Below, piece by piece: positions 10,871 through 22,854 of a DNA stretch of 64,000 bases. A program made the translations under genes and the position numbers. The first letter of the stretch is position 1; the number at the start of each line of letters is the position of its first letter. Below the pieces are notes generated by a model. The model saw nothing but the letters and a program-made list of their open reading frames with translations. It was not told where the DNA came from and did not search any database. Source of the stretch: Siphonodentalium dalli (Eukaryota > Mollusca > Scaphopoda > Gadilida > Siphonodentaliidae); contig CP136067.1 in NCBI GenBank assembly GCA_032622095.1, positions 182,126,556 to 182,190,555 on the forward strand, given 5' to 3'.

Positions 10871-11957
10871 TGAATTTCGCATATTATTATCTTCATTGTA
10901 TATAGAATCTGAGCATTTATTAAGAGACGACAAAAACAATGGATTTTAATTTGAGAGGTTGAAAATTTACTTTTCTTTTGTGTCCCCTTCGGTACCAAGT
11001 ACTGCTAGAATTAATCATTTCAAACAACAATCCAATCACCAAATAGCTTATTGTCTTGGTTTCTGAAAGGAGACTTCTTTTGAGTTAAATTTTAATTGCA
11101 TAATATAACACTATACCGCCATATATTATAATGATGAATAAAGCAGTCGGCCCAATGAAAACAAATGTTGATATGCAGTTTTAAAAATTGTTAAAGAAAT
11201 ATCCCCTCAAGCAGGGAGCAATCAACTGGAATTGGGCCACAGTGTTGAGAGATATGATGGCCAGCTTTAACCTGGTTATGAACCCAGACCCAGAACTCAT
11301 ATCAGCCCAATTTTCCATTGATCAGCAGTCATGAACAACGGTCACCAACAGGGTAGTTGCCTTTCTAAATGAAAATATTAATTAAATTTCGCGAATCAAG
11401 AATAAATAAGTCTCCTCTCATGATCTTCCAATGTTATAGCATGGATATCAGAACTTCACTTCTGACAAGAGTCAGTTTTACTGACGTTCATTGTACCGGA
11501 AAACAGTAATATTTTAAATATTTTTCATGCCATAAAATTGAAGTAAAAGAGGTTATAATTTACAACGGGTTGATTTTTTTTTTAAATTGTATCACAGTAA
11601 TCGCTTGTACCAAATTTAAAAAAGAAATTCATGACAGATTTTGAGAAAATCTATTTTGAAATACCAGGACATTTTGGCGAAACGTTAGTCTGACCCTTGA
11701 GCACGATGTCAACAAATGCGTCCATGATTTAAGTACACGCAGACTGTGGTCGGTGACCTCATGTCGGTCCCATAATGAATGGTTTTGTTTACAATAAAAC
11801 GCAATGTATAGAAAAATAATACTGTATACGAAGCGTACTCGACTGATTTACCCAGTAGAATAATTTTTAGTACCCGTCACTCAATGTGTACTTTAGGCAA
11901 CGTGTACTCTTACAGCATATACTTAGTCACCAGGTCATACGTACGTAATTCATATCA
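10871..11957. other. Intergenic, nothing supported
   Basis: No open frame with a recognisable domain and no clear repeat seen. A TATATATAAAAGAGTAGGAT segment at the right edge begins the next dispersed repeat. Confidence 0.5.
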
Positions 11958-12032
11958 TATATATAAAAGAGTAGGATCTGTTTACCGGCACGTAGCGACT
12001 TGGGGTGGGGTGGACGTCTCCCCACCCCAACT
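11958..12032. repeat. Truncated dispersed repeat ending in a G/C hairpin
   Basis: ATAAAAGAGTAGGATCTGT matches the start of the repeat at 54450. It is followed at 12000-12030 by TTGGGGTGGGG, a 9-bp loop, and CCCCACCCCAA, a perfect 11-bp stem. Confidence 0.65.
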
Positions 12033-12204
12033 ATGGACAAAATATTCGAAATAAGTTGAAAAGTTTACACCAACAATACGTTGGATTTTCCAGCAATGAG
12101 TGGAGAATTTGTTGTGTTTAGACCAACATTTGGACATTTTCCTACTTTATGTTAACATTTTGGACTGCAATGACCATCAGTTGAAAATTGTCCAACATTA
12201 CGGG

Positions 12205-12290
12205 GTGTCAGGTTGGAAATCTCAAACACTTTGAGGAAATTTACAACTTTGTCAGGTTGGAAAATTCCAACTCTTTGAGGCCAGTCCAGA
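12205..12290. repeat. Two-copy tandem repeat
   Basis: GTCAGGTTGGAAA...CAA.CTTTGAGG occurs twice about 50 bp apart, with modest divergence. Confidence 0.55.
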
Positions 12291-12419
12291 TGCAAGGCTT
12301 TCGCAATTTTCAGGTTCATATTTCAAAATTTTCTCACACCGGGCCATCGTGGTCGGTCCGATGTGTTGTGGTTCCTTCCCCGTGGCCAGTCAAAAAATGT
12401 TAATCAATTTAAGAACCAG

Positions 12420-12660
12420 AGCATCGCTAGGGCGTGGGAAAATACGCCCGTGGTAATTTCAACGCAAAGGGCCGTGACTCTGGTGAAAAAATGCGGGCGA
12501 AACCGAAATTCGATCTTGACCTGTAGTTTGAACTAGTAAACCCACACACAAATTATCATTCCAATTCATTTCAGACTTACTAAAGTTATTATCCGGAAAC
12601 CAAAAACATCCAACGGACGGACCAATAACATAATACGTCCCTTTTTTTCAAATATAAAAC
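12420..12660. repeat. GGAC-type dispersed repeat (copy 2)
   Basis: Begins GCATCGCTAGGGCGTGGGAA like copy 1, continues with a GGGCCGTGACTC block and a CCAACGGACGGACCAATAAC block, and ends ATAATACGTCCCTTTTTTTC. The microsatellite is short here. Non-coding. Confidence 0.7.
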
Positions 12661-12848
12661 AAACCGGGGTCTGAATTTGTCTGGAAGTAGACCATTAGAT
12701 ACTAGTATTTTTAAATTTTCACGTTCAGCTCTTAAATTCTTTTCGCACTGAGCAGGTTCGACAAACTGGATCCTGTTCATCCTCCGGGTCGGTGGTCAGT
12801 CAAAGACTACTGGTAAATTCAGACTAGCCCACCATCCAGGGTTACGTA

Positions 12849-13701
12849 CCTTTATTCCGAAAACCCAATACTCCGAAGGTCCGATTTTCCGAAGGTAAGA
12901 TTTTCCGAAGGTCCGATACTACGAATGTCCGATACTCCGAAGGCCAATACTACGATGGTCCGATATTCCGAAGGTCCGATACTCCCAATGTCTGATATTC
13001 CGAAGGTCCGATACTACGAAGGTCCGATATTCCAAAGGCTAAGGTCCAATAGTCGGAAGGTCTAATACCCCGACGGCCCAATACTCCGAATGTCTAATAC
13101 TCCAAAGCTGTTAACCTGCGAAGACCGATTATTCCGAACGTCCGATACTCCGAATGTTTTCTGATATAACAACGGGTAGACAATTTAGGGATAGGTCTAC
13201 CGATGCATTGTGCATCGTCATGTGTGGGGTTCTGAGATTCCGCGTCGTCCCAGTGGGCCTTAGACGAGAGCAAGCGACGAGAATTTTGTTCTTAATTCCT
13301 TCTTCAGCCTATATCGTAAAATGACCGGAATGACTCAAAATTCGTGCACAGCCACCTCGGCCACACATTTTGAGCCCAAACAAAGTTGGGTCGAGTTTGA
13401 AAAAGGTACAAAATGGGGGAAATGACTACAAATAATATTTTTCGGCCCGAGCGCACTTTTCCACCCACTTTTTCAAATTCGACACAACTTTTTTTCCGCT
13501 CAAAGATTTGACCTTCGGAGTATCGGATCTTCGTGTATCGGATCTTCGGACAATTGGGACTTAGGAGTATCGGACCTTCGGAGTATTGGGTCTTCGGAAT
13601 ATAGGACGTTCGGAGTATTGGACCTTCGTAATATGGGACCTTCGGGGTATTGGACCCTCGTTATATGGGACTTTCGTTGTATTGGACCTTCGGAATAAAG
13701 G
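12849..13701. mobile_element. Foldback whose arms are short tandem repeats
   Basis: The left arm (12849-13160) is a degenerate ~16-bp tandem repeat of CCGAAGGTCCGATACT type. The right arm (about 13508-13701) is the same repeat in reverse complement (GTATCGGACCTTCGGA). Both ends share CCTTTATTCCGAA and its complement. The middle holds a second inverted pair near GTCGAGTTTGAAAAAGG and CTTTTTCAAATTCGAC. The 69-aa minus frame at 13500-13709 is only the repeat read in frame. Confidence 0.8.
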
Positions 13702-13799
13702 GTTGACACCCCATCCAGACCTGTGAGATACTATTTATGAAAACTCAGATCCCAAGGGGGGATGCTAGTGGCATTACGTAAACTTGTGAGCTTGGTTTA

Positions 13800-14000
13800 G
13801 GACACCGATACCCTCTAGCCACGTCCCTGTCTGTCTGTCCGTCTGTTTGTCTGATGGTATGTCTGTTCGATATTTATCTCCCCGACCCCTGGACCGATTT
13901 CAACCAAATTTGATCTGGTTGACTCGTGTTACCCGGCGGATGTTATAACGCCTATGTTAGTTTTTCAAAAATTGTATTTAAACAAAACTAATTTAAAAAA
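13800..14000. repeat. CTGTCTGTC-start dispersed repeat (copy 1)
   Basis: A CTGTCTGTCTGTCCGTCTG run is followed by TCCCCGACCCCTGGACCGAT, TTCAACCAAATTTG, TGACTCGTGTTACCC and GTTAGTTTTTCAAAA. The same order recurs at 54465-54610. Likely a non-autonomous element fragment. Confidence 0.7.
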
Positions 14001-14052
14001 CAAAAACATAACATGTTTGTTAAAGATGGTCCATCTCTTCCTAAATACGGGG

Positions 14053-14347
14053 TATAAAATAACAAGACATCTGTCCAGAAACGCTTCTATCAATTGATAT
14101 TGAATTTATATCGATATTTCCTTATATAATGCGATAATCAATTGGGAAATTGTGTGTTAGAACATGCCGTCATTATCTTTCAGGCTATCTCAGATAGAGA
14201 TAAAATTATCACGCTTGCTACGGTCTGATAGCCGTAAAATGTTCCAATTTGTTATTGTATGTTTTACACCAGAACAGTCTAATAAAATCAATATTAATTG
14301 ATAGAGGCGTTTCCGGACGGCGGTCTTGTTTTCATTATTATTTTATA
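14053..14347. mobile_element. MITE with ~45-bp TIRs
   Basis: TATAAAATAACAAGACATCT...TCCAGAAACGCTTCTATCAA at the left is mirrored by TTGATAGAGGCGTTTCCGGA...GTCTTGTT...ATTTTATA at the right. 295 bp, no coding capacity. Confidence 0.8.
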
Positions 14348-14619
14348 CGAAGAAAATTGCATACAACTTGTTATAGGAAGTAGGAGTACACACAGAATAA
14401 AATGTAGTAAAATAAAGAGTCAAAATATCTTATTAACTATCTATTGAAAGGTAATTGAAAAAATTCAGACAAAACCTCACCTCTGCCGAATGTCCGCTTT
14501 GTAACCTAAAAGATGAGGACAGAATACATTTTGTTTCAAAATTCGTGGAGTGACACACAATGACAAGCTACATGCAAAAACTGAGAATAAACCTACCAAA
14601 ATCCATTACTGACACTGCT

Positions 14620-14842
14620 ACCTTACTCGTATGAGTCGTATTTAAATTCGCGCTCTTGGTGCGCGAATTCAAAACTGACAACAATATTTCAGTAAAAGTG
14701 TCGTATCCGATGGCATGGCAGTTTCTGTTCTTAATCGTTCCCAAAAACATATTATAAATTAATATTTTTCGCTCAGTTTTAAATTCGCGCACCGCTAAGT
14801 GTGCGAAAAATAGTACTGCGCGAATTTAAATACGAGTAAGGT
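14620..14842. mobile_element. MITE with ACCTTACTCGTAT ends
   Basis: ACCTTACTCGTAT...ATTTAAATTCGCGC at the left is mirrored by GCGCGAATTTAAATACGAGT plus AAGGT at the right. The left arm carries a 7-bp insertion (GAGTCGT). Interior GCGCGAATT segments repeat. The minus frame at 14568-14792 is a shadow. Confidence 0.75.
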
Positions 14843-15137
14843 CATATTGAACAACCAAATAACTTAACCCAATTAACCCTAGAATGTTAATATTTTAACA
14901 GCTGTCTCCACAGTTCTTATTAATACACATCCTCTGTCAGTTTGATAGTTTTACTCGACAATTTGTTTTGCGACTATTGTGTTAAAAACCCAATATACTT
15001 GGGGTGCTCCTCAGTTAAAGGAGGGAAATCTATAACAAGCAAGCATTAACACCCAAGGTATCAAACCGATATACGATGGTCTTTTACATTGTATAATAAT
15101 AAATCTACCAAGTAAATAACATTTTAGTATGGCAACA

Positions 15138-15405
15138 AGGTTTATTATATGACTATCCGCCAATACCACTATAGTAAAGCGATCATTTTCCGACCATCGG
15201 ATCAGCTACAGTTTGATCCGATGTCATACCACCCTTCTCTATATCGCATATTGCGCATGTCCATAAAACGCCGGAGTGTTTATTATACAAAAATAATTCC
15301 TTGTTTATTATATTCTTGTTACAAGTGGCCTACATGGTGTTTCATTTCATAATTCATGACCGATATTGTGCATTTTAAATATAAACCATGTCGTATAATA
15401 AACCT
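15138..15405. mobile_element. MITE with AGGTTTATTATATGAC ends
   Basis: AGGTTTATTATATGAC at 15138 is mirrored by GTCGTATAATAAACCT at 15390-15405. Two further TTTATTATA motifs lie inside near 15279 and 15301. The terminal motif resembles the palindromes at 7.0-8.0 kb, so the family may be related. No gene. Confidence 0.65.
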
Positions 15406-16235
15406 GTTATCGCTGCAGTGATGCGGCGGCTCGTTTGATCCAGCGATCTGACCTCATCAACTCGATGTGATACATTGCAACTTACCGATAAAGAGTTCAA
15501 GAGAAACATAATCGTCGCAAGTTCAATAAACCGAAACGCGCCGCAATTAGGTTTTATTTTGAATGCACGAAAACCCGAAACTATATTATAAGGTGAATTC
15601 AAACGAATGTTGCCACTTCGCAAATTGATGTCGTTCCTCTGAAAAAGATGTTCACAATCATGTTTTAATTTCATTTGGACACCTGGAAGTAAATTGGTTG
15701 ACACATATATGTATATCTGTTTTCGATATTGTTGCCTCTGTTCATGGCATTTTGCTTGCTAGTTTGGTATATTGCTATGCTAAATTTAGCACGATAGTAT
15801 ACAAGTATATTGGTGTGCTAACACTACACAACTAGAACACAACTCTTGAATAATCAGAACGCGCCATTTCTGGGTGAGGTGAAATATATATATCAGTAGA
15901 AATCGTCTTTTAAAGATTCATGCAATGTTCATTTCATCAAATAATATTATTCGTCACCAATGGCAACGGTTGCATATTTTGCAATATATCTTTGATTTAT
16001 CGATATTCGCAATGGGTATTCAATATTCGAAGATTCATTCAGGGTTCCAGACATACAATTGCAACAACAACATAAACAATCTTATTTCACATCGTGTTCT
16101 GTTCTGTTCTGTTGAAAAAACGTTGAAATCCAATTATGACACATAAACTAGACATATATAGCACAAAGATTAACATATTGTTGTTGAAAAATTAACAAAA
16201 TACTTGAAATTATATGAAATAAATGCATATACAAT
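15406..16235. other. Intergenic, nothing supported
   Basis: A 109-aa minus frame (15375-15704) and a 73-aa plus frame have no recognisable domain. No repeat identified by eye. Confidence 0.45.
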
Positions 16236-16560
16236 TAAATTCTACCGTAACTCAGGTGGAAAGAGGCGTACACATCTGGTTTTCGAACTCGACCCATACA
16301 TTGTCGCGAAAGGTTCACATATCACACATTGAATGGAAACGATTGACGTTTGTTCCAGTTATTGCGCTAACGGTCATAAAATTGCTAACAAAAATAAATA
16401 AACAAACTAAGGTCCATAACTCAGGTAAAATAAATCTGATAAACCTGTTTTTCGACACCGATCGACATATTTTTGTAAAAGATCCAATACTAAATATGAA
16501 TGAAATTGGATGACGTTTGTACAATTAAGTTAACGGGCTAATGGACATAAAATTGCTATA
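16236..16560. repeat. Two diverged copies of a dispersed-repeat block
   Basis: CCGTAACTCAGGTGGAAA and CCATAACTCAGGTAAAAT start two blocks about 170 bp apart. Each ends in GACGTTTGT..., a run containing TAACGG, and CATAAAATTGCTA. The style matches the GGAC-type repeats, without the microsatellite. Non-coding. Confidence 0.55.
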
Positions 16561-16976
16561 TAAATAGAAACAGGTGTCATAACTGGCTAGACAGTTGTGG
16601 CGGACCAGATTTTATGTGTGAAGCTGCAGCACATGACAATAAACTCACATACCAAAATAGTCAGAAGCCATCAATAAACGGACATGTTATAGGTTTGGTG
16701 CCACCCGCCCGCCATCTCTCGTCAAACCATAATTGGATTTTGTTTTTGGAGAAAGCAAATCGACTACTAAAATGTGAACTAGATTTCGAAAAAATAGGAC
16801 TACCGAATACTTTTTTAATGTCTAATTTCAGGCAAATTCGTGTTCTGTGATAACTTTTGAGGAAAAACTGCAGATATCTCGATGTGCGTGTAATAAATCA
16901 TGGGTCACATGCATTGTTAATGAGTTTGTAGCATATACGTAGCGCACGACAGCCGTCTACGACGAAATGCTTCCAA

Positions 16977-16977
16977 T

Positions 16978-17026
<49 letters not shown>

Positions 17027-17030
17027 TTGG
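16977..17030. repeat. (GTT)n microsatellite
   Basis: About 17 GTT triplets interrupted once by GCTGCT. Confidence 0.95.
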
Positions 17031-17288
17031 AGGCTTCAATAGTCATCCGTAACTGATTAAGGTCACTGGTGTTGGTACTGTATACTTTAGGTGCTAGTCT
17101 CTGTATACGTGTTGTCGTCAATCTGGTGAAGGAAAGCTTCGTTTAAGAAGTTAGACACTGATGTCTGATGATCTCACAAAGTTGTGAACTATAGTTTATA
17201 TCTGAAAAGTTCTGGATCAGCTTACGGACCATCTCATTGGTCGAGAAGTAATGTTATGGTGATACCATCCATTGGTTTTGCCCAAGTT

Positions 17289-17346
17289 TCCTTCGACGTA
17301 AACCATCGAGTGAAATCGATTGGGATAATACTGGTTTACGTCGAAG
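17289..17346. repeat. Short hairpin
   Basis: CCTTCGACGTAAACCA at 17289 is mirrored by TGGTTTACGTCGAAG at 17331. Stem 15 bp, loop about 26 bp. Function unknown. Confidence 0.7.
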
Positions 17347-17414
17347 TACGGTTACTTTACTCTTCTATAGCGGAGTTTACGCGCAGCTCCAGTGGCGGGA
17401 TTTTTTTTAGTGTG

Positions 17415-18150
17415 TTTAGATAGGTCCCGTTGACCTCAGATGTCCTAAAAAGGCACTACTAATTAACTTATCTTAATAGTTAACAATATACCCAAAAATG
17501 TCTGCAATCTGGTCGGTGAATATTGAAACACGGGGATTAATACACCAACAGAGTGTCATGAGATAGATGCCGTTGCCCTCAGATGACTTAAATGGGGGGA
17601 CTATGAGCAATAAAGAACGTAGTTTATTATCAGCTTAGCAGACATGTAGGAACATTGGTACAGATGGATCACCTGACCAGGGGATTGTCGTGGGATAGGC
17701 GCCTTTGGCCTCAGATGACTTATGTTGGGGGCTAATAAATTATCTGATCAATAAAGTGCACAGACGCTATGAGGGAAAATGACTCGGGAAATATCACGGG
17801 ATTTATTGACTGATTGATTTGAGTTTAATGTCGCATTCAGCAACTAAGGCCATATCACGCCAGTTTTAGTGGTGGATGAAATCCGCACATTTGCGGCTAA
17901 TCTAACAGTGATTTCAATGTCTGATAAACGCGTCGCCCATGTGCGGCAAACCACCGGCCATCGGCGAGTAACTCGCAACTCCATCAGATAACGATTTCGA
18001 GTTACAAAGTCCACGATGGAAACATGCGGATTGAACCATCGCCGCCAGCGCTGGAGGGCGAAACGGCCTGGAGTTGTGCCCTAACCGACTGAGCCACCGA
18101 GAGTCCGAGACCCAACAATGTCACTGGATAGGTGCTGTTGAACTCAAATG
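17415..18150. repeat. Degenerate ~135-bp tandem repeat
   Basis: The landmark ATAGGTCCCGTTGACCTCAG recurs in altered form near 17420, 17560, 17694 and 18130, each followed by ATGACTTA-like sequence. The last interval is enlarged by the SINE at 17806-18110, so the SINE entered an existing array. Confidence 0.7.
17806..18110 (-). mobile_element. tRNA-derived SINE
   Basis: Read on the minus strand from 18110, it begins CTCGGTGGCTCAGTCGGTTA. That contains a pol III box A (TGGCTCAGTCGGTTAGGGC, 18078-18096), followed by box B GGTTCAATCC (18028-18037). The body continues to GGCGTGATATGGCCTTAGTT and GCTGAATGCGACATTAAA, and ends in an AAATCAATCAGTCAA simple tail. Box A and box B in tRNA order and spacing make a tRNA-derived SINE the natural reading. 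It is not a tRNA gene, because the T and acceptor stems do not close. Confidence 0.85.
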
Positions 18151-18389
18151 ACATAAATTATTATTTTAAATCACTTGAAGGGCCTGGAATAAATTAGCAT
18201 TCTTCACATGAGCAACACCGGGTACCCTTCCAGTATTACATAAGAGGCCATACGTAGTGAAATTAGCAGCACTATTCATGTTTCATAACAAGAAAACATA
18301 GCGACAACAATCATTACTATGACTCAAACGAAATGAGCTATTTATTTACATGCTCGAGTGTATACTAATCATATCAAAAATAATAAATA

Positions 18390-18520
18390 ATCATGTTCCG
18401 AAACGTCCTGGATGAAATGCCGAAACGACCAAGTGCTTGTGCCGAAACAACCAAGTGCCGAAAACCCAGGTGCCGAAACGTCCTGAAAACTAGGTGCCGA
18501 AACGTCAAAGTTTCGGAACG
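18390..18520. repeat. ~20-bp minisatellite, GTGCCGAAACGTCC type
   Basis: At least six irregular copies of AGGTGCCGAAACGTCCTGAA, with variants AAGTGCCGAAA and GCCGAAACGACCAAG. It resembles the CCGAAGGTCC arms at 12.85 kb in style but not in sequence. Confidence 0.85.
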
Positions 18521-18565
18521 TCCTGCTCCCTCATTACGTGACATATAAGCATTGCGACATATATA

Positions 18566-18795
18566 GAGTAATGCCCTAAATAATCGACTACTTAACCACA
18601 GCAGGATTATGGGTAATTGTTCAGGATTTAGTAGGAAATATGGCTTTTTGCCATTCATCGAAAAGCTCTCACTTTCCAATGAATCTCAATGAGAGCTTTC
18701 CGATGAATGGCAACAAGCCATATTTGCGAATAAATCCTGAAAAATTACCCATAATTCTGCTGTGGTTAAGGAGTCGATTATTTAGAGCATTACTG
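18566..18795. mobile_element. Palindromic element, full copy
   Basis: Arms of about 105 bp: GAGTAATGCCCTAAATAATC...CTTAACCACAGCAGGATTAT is mirrored by ATAATTCTGCTGTGGTTAAG...GATTATTTAGAGCATTACTG. The inner part shares ATGGCTTTTTGCCATTCATC and its complement. The centre is around 18690. A truncated copy is at 36415. The open frames at 18374-18679 and 18640-18924 are mirror shadows of each other. Confidence 0.85.
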
Positions 18796-19217
18796 TATGT
18801 GTATGGTGTTTATCAAGAGAGTGTTGAAAATTCAGGAACTGTAACTAGTCTTTATACATGTACCACAAGGGTATGCAAATCATTTTCTGCGTTACAGTCA
18901 ATAATTAATCATCATGCCGAATGAAACAACCATACACTGTGTGGTGAAACATTATTTCTTGTGTCGCATGCCCGAAATTATTATTTTTGGCCCGACAGTT
19001 GGATGTTGGATAACTTTAAAGACGTAAATCATTGGGGTTTGATTTGCGTTGCAGTGACCGATAAATCCTTCAGAAGGACCTGTTCTAATTATCTGTGTAC
19101 ATTTAAAGATATTTAACAACAGACTAGTATATGTCTATTCACTCATATTCATGCCCGTGGTTCTATTATTTTATGTCTGTGTCACTCTATTCGTTCCCGT
19201 ACTCTAGTTTCACACAA

Positions 19218-19349
19218 ATATGCCATCAACGTCGTGTTTCGATTGATCTGTGAGCGTATAGATGTCTCAGTGCGCGAACAGCATACTATATGTCCGCAAA
19301 GAGAAATTATACTAAGTATGTTGTTCGAAAAACGACGTTGATGGCTTAT
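19218..19349. mobile_element. Small MITE-like inverted repeat
   Basis: GCCATCAACGTCGTGTTTCG near 19222 is mirrored by CGAAAAACGACGTTGATGGC ending at 19345. 130 bp, no coding capacity. Confidence 0.65.
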
Positions 19350-19552
19350 AATTACAACGATGAAACGTTATGCACATTTAGACACTGTTTGCCATATAAG
19401 GTAATGTCATGGTCAGTCAAAATGGCGGACGGTGAGTAAACAAACCAACGAAAAATGCACGCGTTCAATGATGTTTTCTCGCGAATTTCAGCAATATAAT
19501 ACAATGCAAAGCAATTAGACTAGATTGCATACGGAGAGGGGATGGATATTAA

Positions 19553-20275
19553 TTGAATTTATCATGCAAAACCACTACCGACAACAAAAAACTTACTGAC
19601 CCCTCATCAGAACCAACCAAAGATGAAATCATAAGTAACATGTATAAAACTTTTTGCAAACAAGAAATTACTTTAAAACCCCCATCATACTATAACGCTG
19701 GTCAGAGGAAACTAAACATACTGCACTGTAGACTCAGAAATAACTGCAGTGATCTAAACTTCGACAAACATGAAAATTACATCTCGGCTCAACCATCATG
19801 TAGTTGTGGTCATCCATGTGAAGACGCTAACCATTTCTTCTTCAGTTGTCCTTGGTACGCAGACCCCGGAGAACTTATATGGGCAAGGTTGGATGAACTT
19901 AATGTATCTATCGTCTCTGAAAAAGATCTTCTGTTCGGCATCCCGCACTATAGTGAAGCAATAAATACGCGCATTTTCGAGACAGTCCATTCATTTATTT
20001 CCTCGACAGACCGCTTCTCATAAATGTTACCCTACCCCCTACCGCGAGACCATAGCCACTCCAAACAGCTACAGCATGCAGCATCCACTTTAAACACAAA
20101 TTTTGAACCTATCTCTAAATACATTTATTAGCAGCCGAATGCCAGCGGAGAGGGGCTCTGATAAGTTCCGCAACTTGTGCTTCGATCATCTGTGCCCACA
20201 CAACTATCTATGTCTATAATAATATGTGTAATTTGTATATACATTTGTGGGTCACAATAAATACGTTCAATCACA
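19553..20275 (+). pseudogene. LINE 3' fragment, ORF2 C-terminus
   Basis: The 156-aa frame at 19553-20023 carries KLNILHCRLRNNCSDLNFD, then a zinc-knuckle-like CSCGHPCEDANHFFFSCPWY. That C-x-C-x4-H-x4-C style end is known from the C-terminus of several non-LTR retrotransposon ORF2 proteins, beyond the reverse transcriptase. No RT or endonuclease precedes it, so this is a 5'-truncated insertion. About 250 bp of 3' UTR follow, ending near CACAATAAATACGTTCAATC. Clade not assigned. Confidence 0.75.
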
Positions 20276-20984
20276 GGGGATTGAGTGAAGAGAGTTACGA
20301 TGTTCATGTTGTCTCCTCAAGATGACGTCGAATAAAAAAAAACAAGTGGGTGAATAATGGCCAGTATACTGTTTCAGTGTTTGCATCACTACTGATTTCA
20401 TTGAATAGTTCATCATGTTCATTACTCTCGAACAATAAACTGCTAATTACGATAGCGCTGTCCCAAAAAAGATACTTTTCCTAATGATATATAATTTAAT
20501 CATAAGCGGTCAGTCCACATAATACTGTAAAAACCATTGGTTGTCACATTTTTAGCTATTAAAGTTATTGATCAATAACCTAAATTTCTTGATTACTTCT
20601 GCTATTGAAATGACAGCACTCATAGCAGCATCGTGCTATATGACCACGCCTTCGTACCGCGTGCCTAAAAATGTACATGAAAACGATTATTCGATACTTT
20701 CTGTGATATAAACGGGGATTCCGATGCTGCATCAAAAATCCTCCAAGCAGTACTGCTAAATTTACTGCTAATTACCCACCAATACTCAGATTCATAAGTA
20801 ACTAGAAAATCAACAAGACTCGATCCAGCAATCCAGCTCAAATTTTCAAAGAAATGAAGTTTCATAAACTAACAACTCGTGTCACCGACGGGCGAAAAAT
20901 TTCTTGGTCATCTGCTGTCACAGTGGACTGAGTGGAGTGATCAGCTGATCACTGCGTGTACGCTGTTCCCTGACCAATCAAAAG
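20276..20984. other. Intergenic, nothing supported
   Basis: A small perfect palindrome GTTATTGATCAATAAC at about 20564 and AGTGATCAGCTGATCACT near 20936 are the only structures seen. The minus frame at 20665-20865 is not supported. Confidence 0.5.
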
Positions 20985-22853
20985 CGACAACAGTGATATA
21001 CTCGACGACCACGAATTGAATACGTCTAATCATCTACCGTTGTCGTGTAGTGTTATGATACCAGTTTCTCATAACAGTGCGTCTGTTTCGTTCACGAGGT
21101 TATCCTTCAATTTGGATAGAATGGACGTCGATTTGTACCAGACTTCACTAGACGAGCTGCTCGACACGACTCTTTGCTACCCTCTCAAATCACGAGACAA
21201 TTTAGACAATTTATATGCACGCATTGTTACATCGATACTGCACGCTTCAGCGATCGCGTCGCCATCAGCATCGCGCCATAAGTCTAGGAAATCATTCCGG
21301 AATGAAGATTTACAGTCACTTCACGCCGACGTCAAACAGAAACGTATGGCGTGGATAACTGATGCTCGGCCTCACTCACACGATGTTCAATCATACCGTC
21401 AGTACAAAGAATCCAAACGTTCATTCAGACGGTCATTGCGCACCGCAGGTCGTTTGGAAGGACAACGCAAATGTGAAATCCTCGAATTGTGTGCCGCCCA
21501 GGACCAGAAATAATTCTGGAAAAAATCTGAGAATACCGGGTGCTTCTCAGTCTAACAGTTTCGGTTCCGCTATGAACTTCGGCGGTAGAACACACAGAGA
21601 TCAACGCGAAATTATTGAAGCTTAGCGAGCTTATTTCGAAAACCTGTACACCCCCTCTGCTCATTCTGATCCTGAGTTTGAGAAAAGTATAAGCATACAA
21701 CTTAATTCACTGCTTGATGAGTCTCACCCGGAATTCGATTGTGATGTGTTCTGCGGACCAATTAGTAATAGTCAAGTGGTATCGGTTTTACGACGACTGA
21801 AGGGTAACAAATCAGGCGGTATTGACCAAATCACAAACGACCATCTAACTACTGTGAGTGCATCGCTTTCGAACGCTCTATGTCGCCTGTTCAACGAAAT
21901 TATCCAACTCGGATGGATACCACCCTCTCTCAAATCTGGGATAATCGTGCCGTTATACAAGGGTGATCCTAAGCCCAAGCAACTTCCTGACAGCTACAGA
22001 GCGATAACCTTGTTGCCCGTGATATATAAAGATCTCGAACATATCCTCCTCAGCAGATTTCTTGATGACCGTGACATCGCAAAGTCCACACACGAGTTGC
22101 AGCATGGTTTCCAGAAAGGAGTTAGCTGCCAGATGTCTGCGTTTCTTGTCAAAGAATCATCCACTATACTGGTGATCTCGATGATCTTGCAGACGACATA
22201 GCTCTACTATCGTTATCAAAAGCTGAAATGGACAGTCTTCTGAAATTATGTTTCAATTACAGCCGACGATGTCGTTTTAATTTTTCCGACACCAAAAGTG
22301 TAGTCATCGTTTTTAATGAGACGAATCCCACAACAGGCAGTGGTTCATCGGAGATCTACCAATAACAGAAACTTCTTCGTGTATGCATCTAGGAATTCAG
22401 CATAACAAGTTTCAAAATGACTCCGTCCGAGCGAAAGTTTTAACAACGAAACTGCGAAAAAGTTACTTCACCTTTGCTGGAAAGCAGCTTTTGAAATCGT
22501 GCTCTCCCCTGACGATGGGATTTATGCTGAAGTTGGTTGCCCTTCCAAGTGCGTTATATGGATGCGAGTTCACACCAGTCAATACCCGTTCTATGAGCAT
22601 CCCACTAAAGCGAGCCTTCCGATGTTGTGTAAAACATATAGAATCTCTTCCTGAACGAACATCAACGGACGTCGCTCTCAGCTTGTTGGGACTCCTTCCT
22701 CTTGAGTGCGAAATCCATACGGAAAAGTGAACTTCCTCGGCCATCTGATCCACCTTCCTCAAGGACACCAAGTACCGCTAAAGATCTTCCTTTTACGATT
22801 ATTTCAATACACTCTGTTCGATAGACACACAACTCGATTTGTCCCCGACATGT
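20985..22853 (+). pseudogene. Decayed LINE (LINE-1st), endonuclease end to post-RT
   Basis: The first visible part gives an endonuclease C-terminal motif with TSNHLPLSCSV (usual SDHLP) near 21016. It continues as a basic linker to 21513 (165-aa frame), is broken by stops, and resumes at 21746 with LRRLKGNKSGGIDQITNDH and LKSGIIVPLYKG, typical RT N-terminal motifs. The catalytic box survives as LADD at about 22183-22197. The region between SAFLVKE and LADD is far too short, indicating an internal deletion. The frame at 22383-22730 matches a post-RT region (LPSALYGCEF). At about 22853 it is split by a second LINE and resumes at 25567. Non-functional. Confidence 0.8.
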
Positions 22854-22854
22854 T

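Noticed and set aside
18028-18096. Functional tRNA gene
   Set aside because: Box A and box B are present, but the acceptor and T stems do not close; the SINE body and tail explain it.
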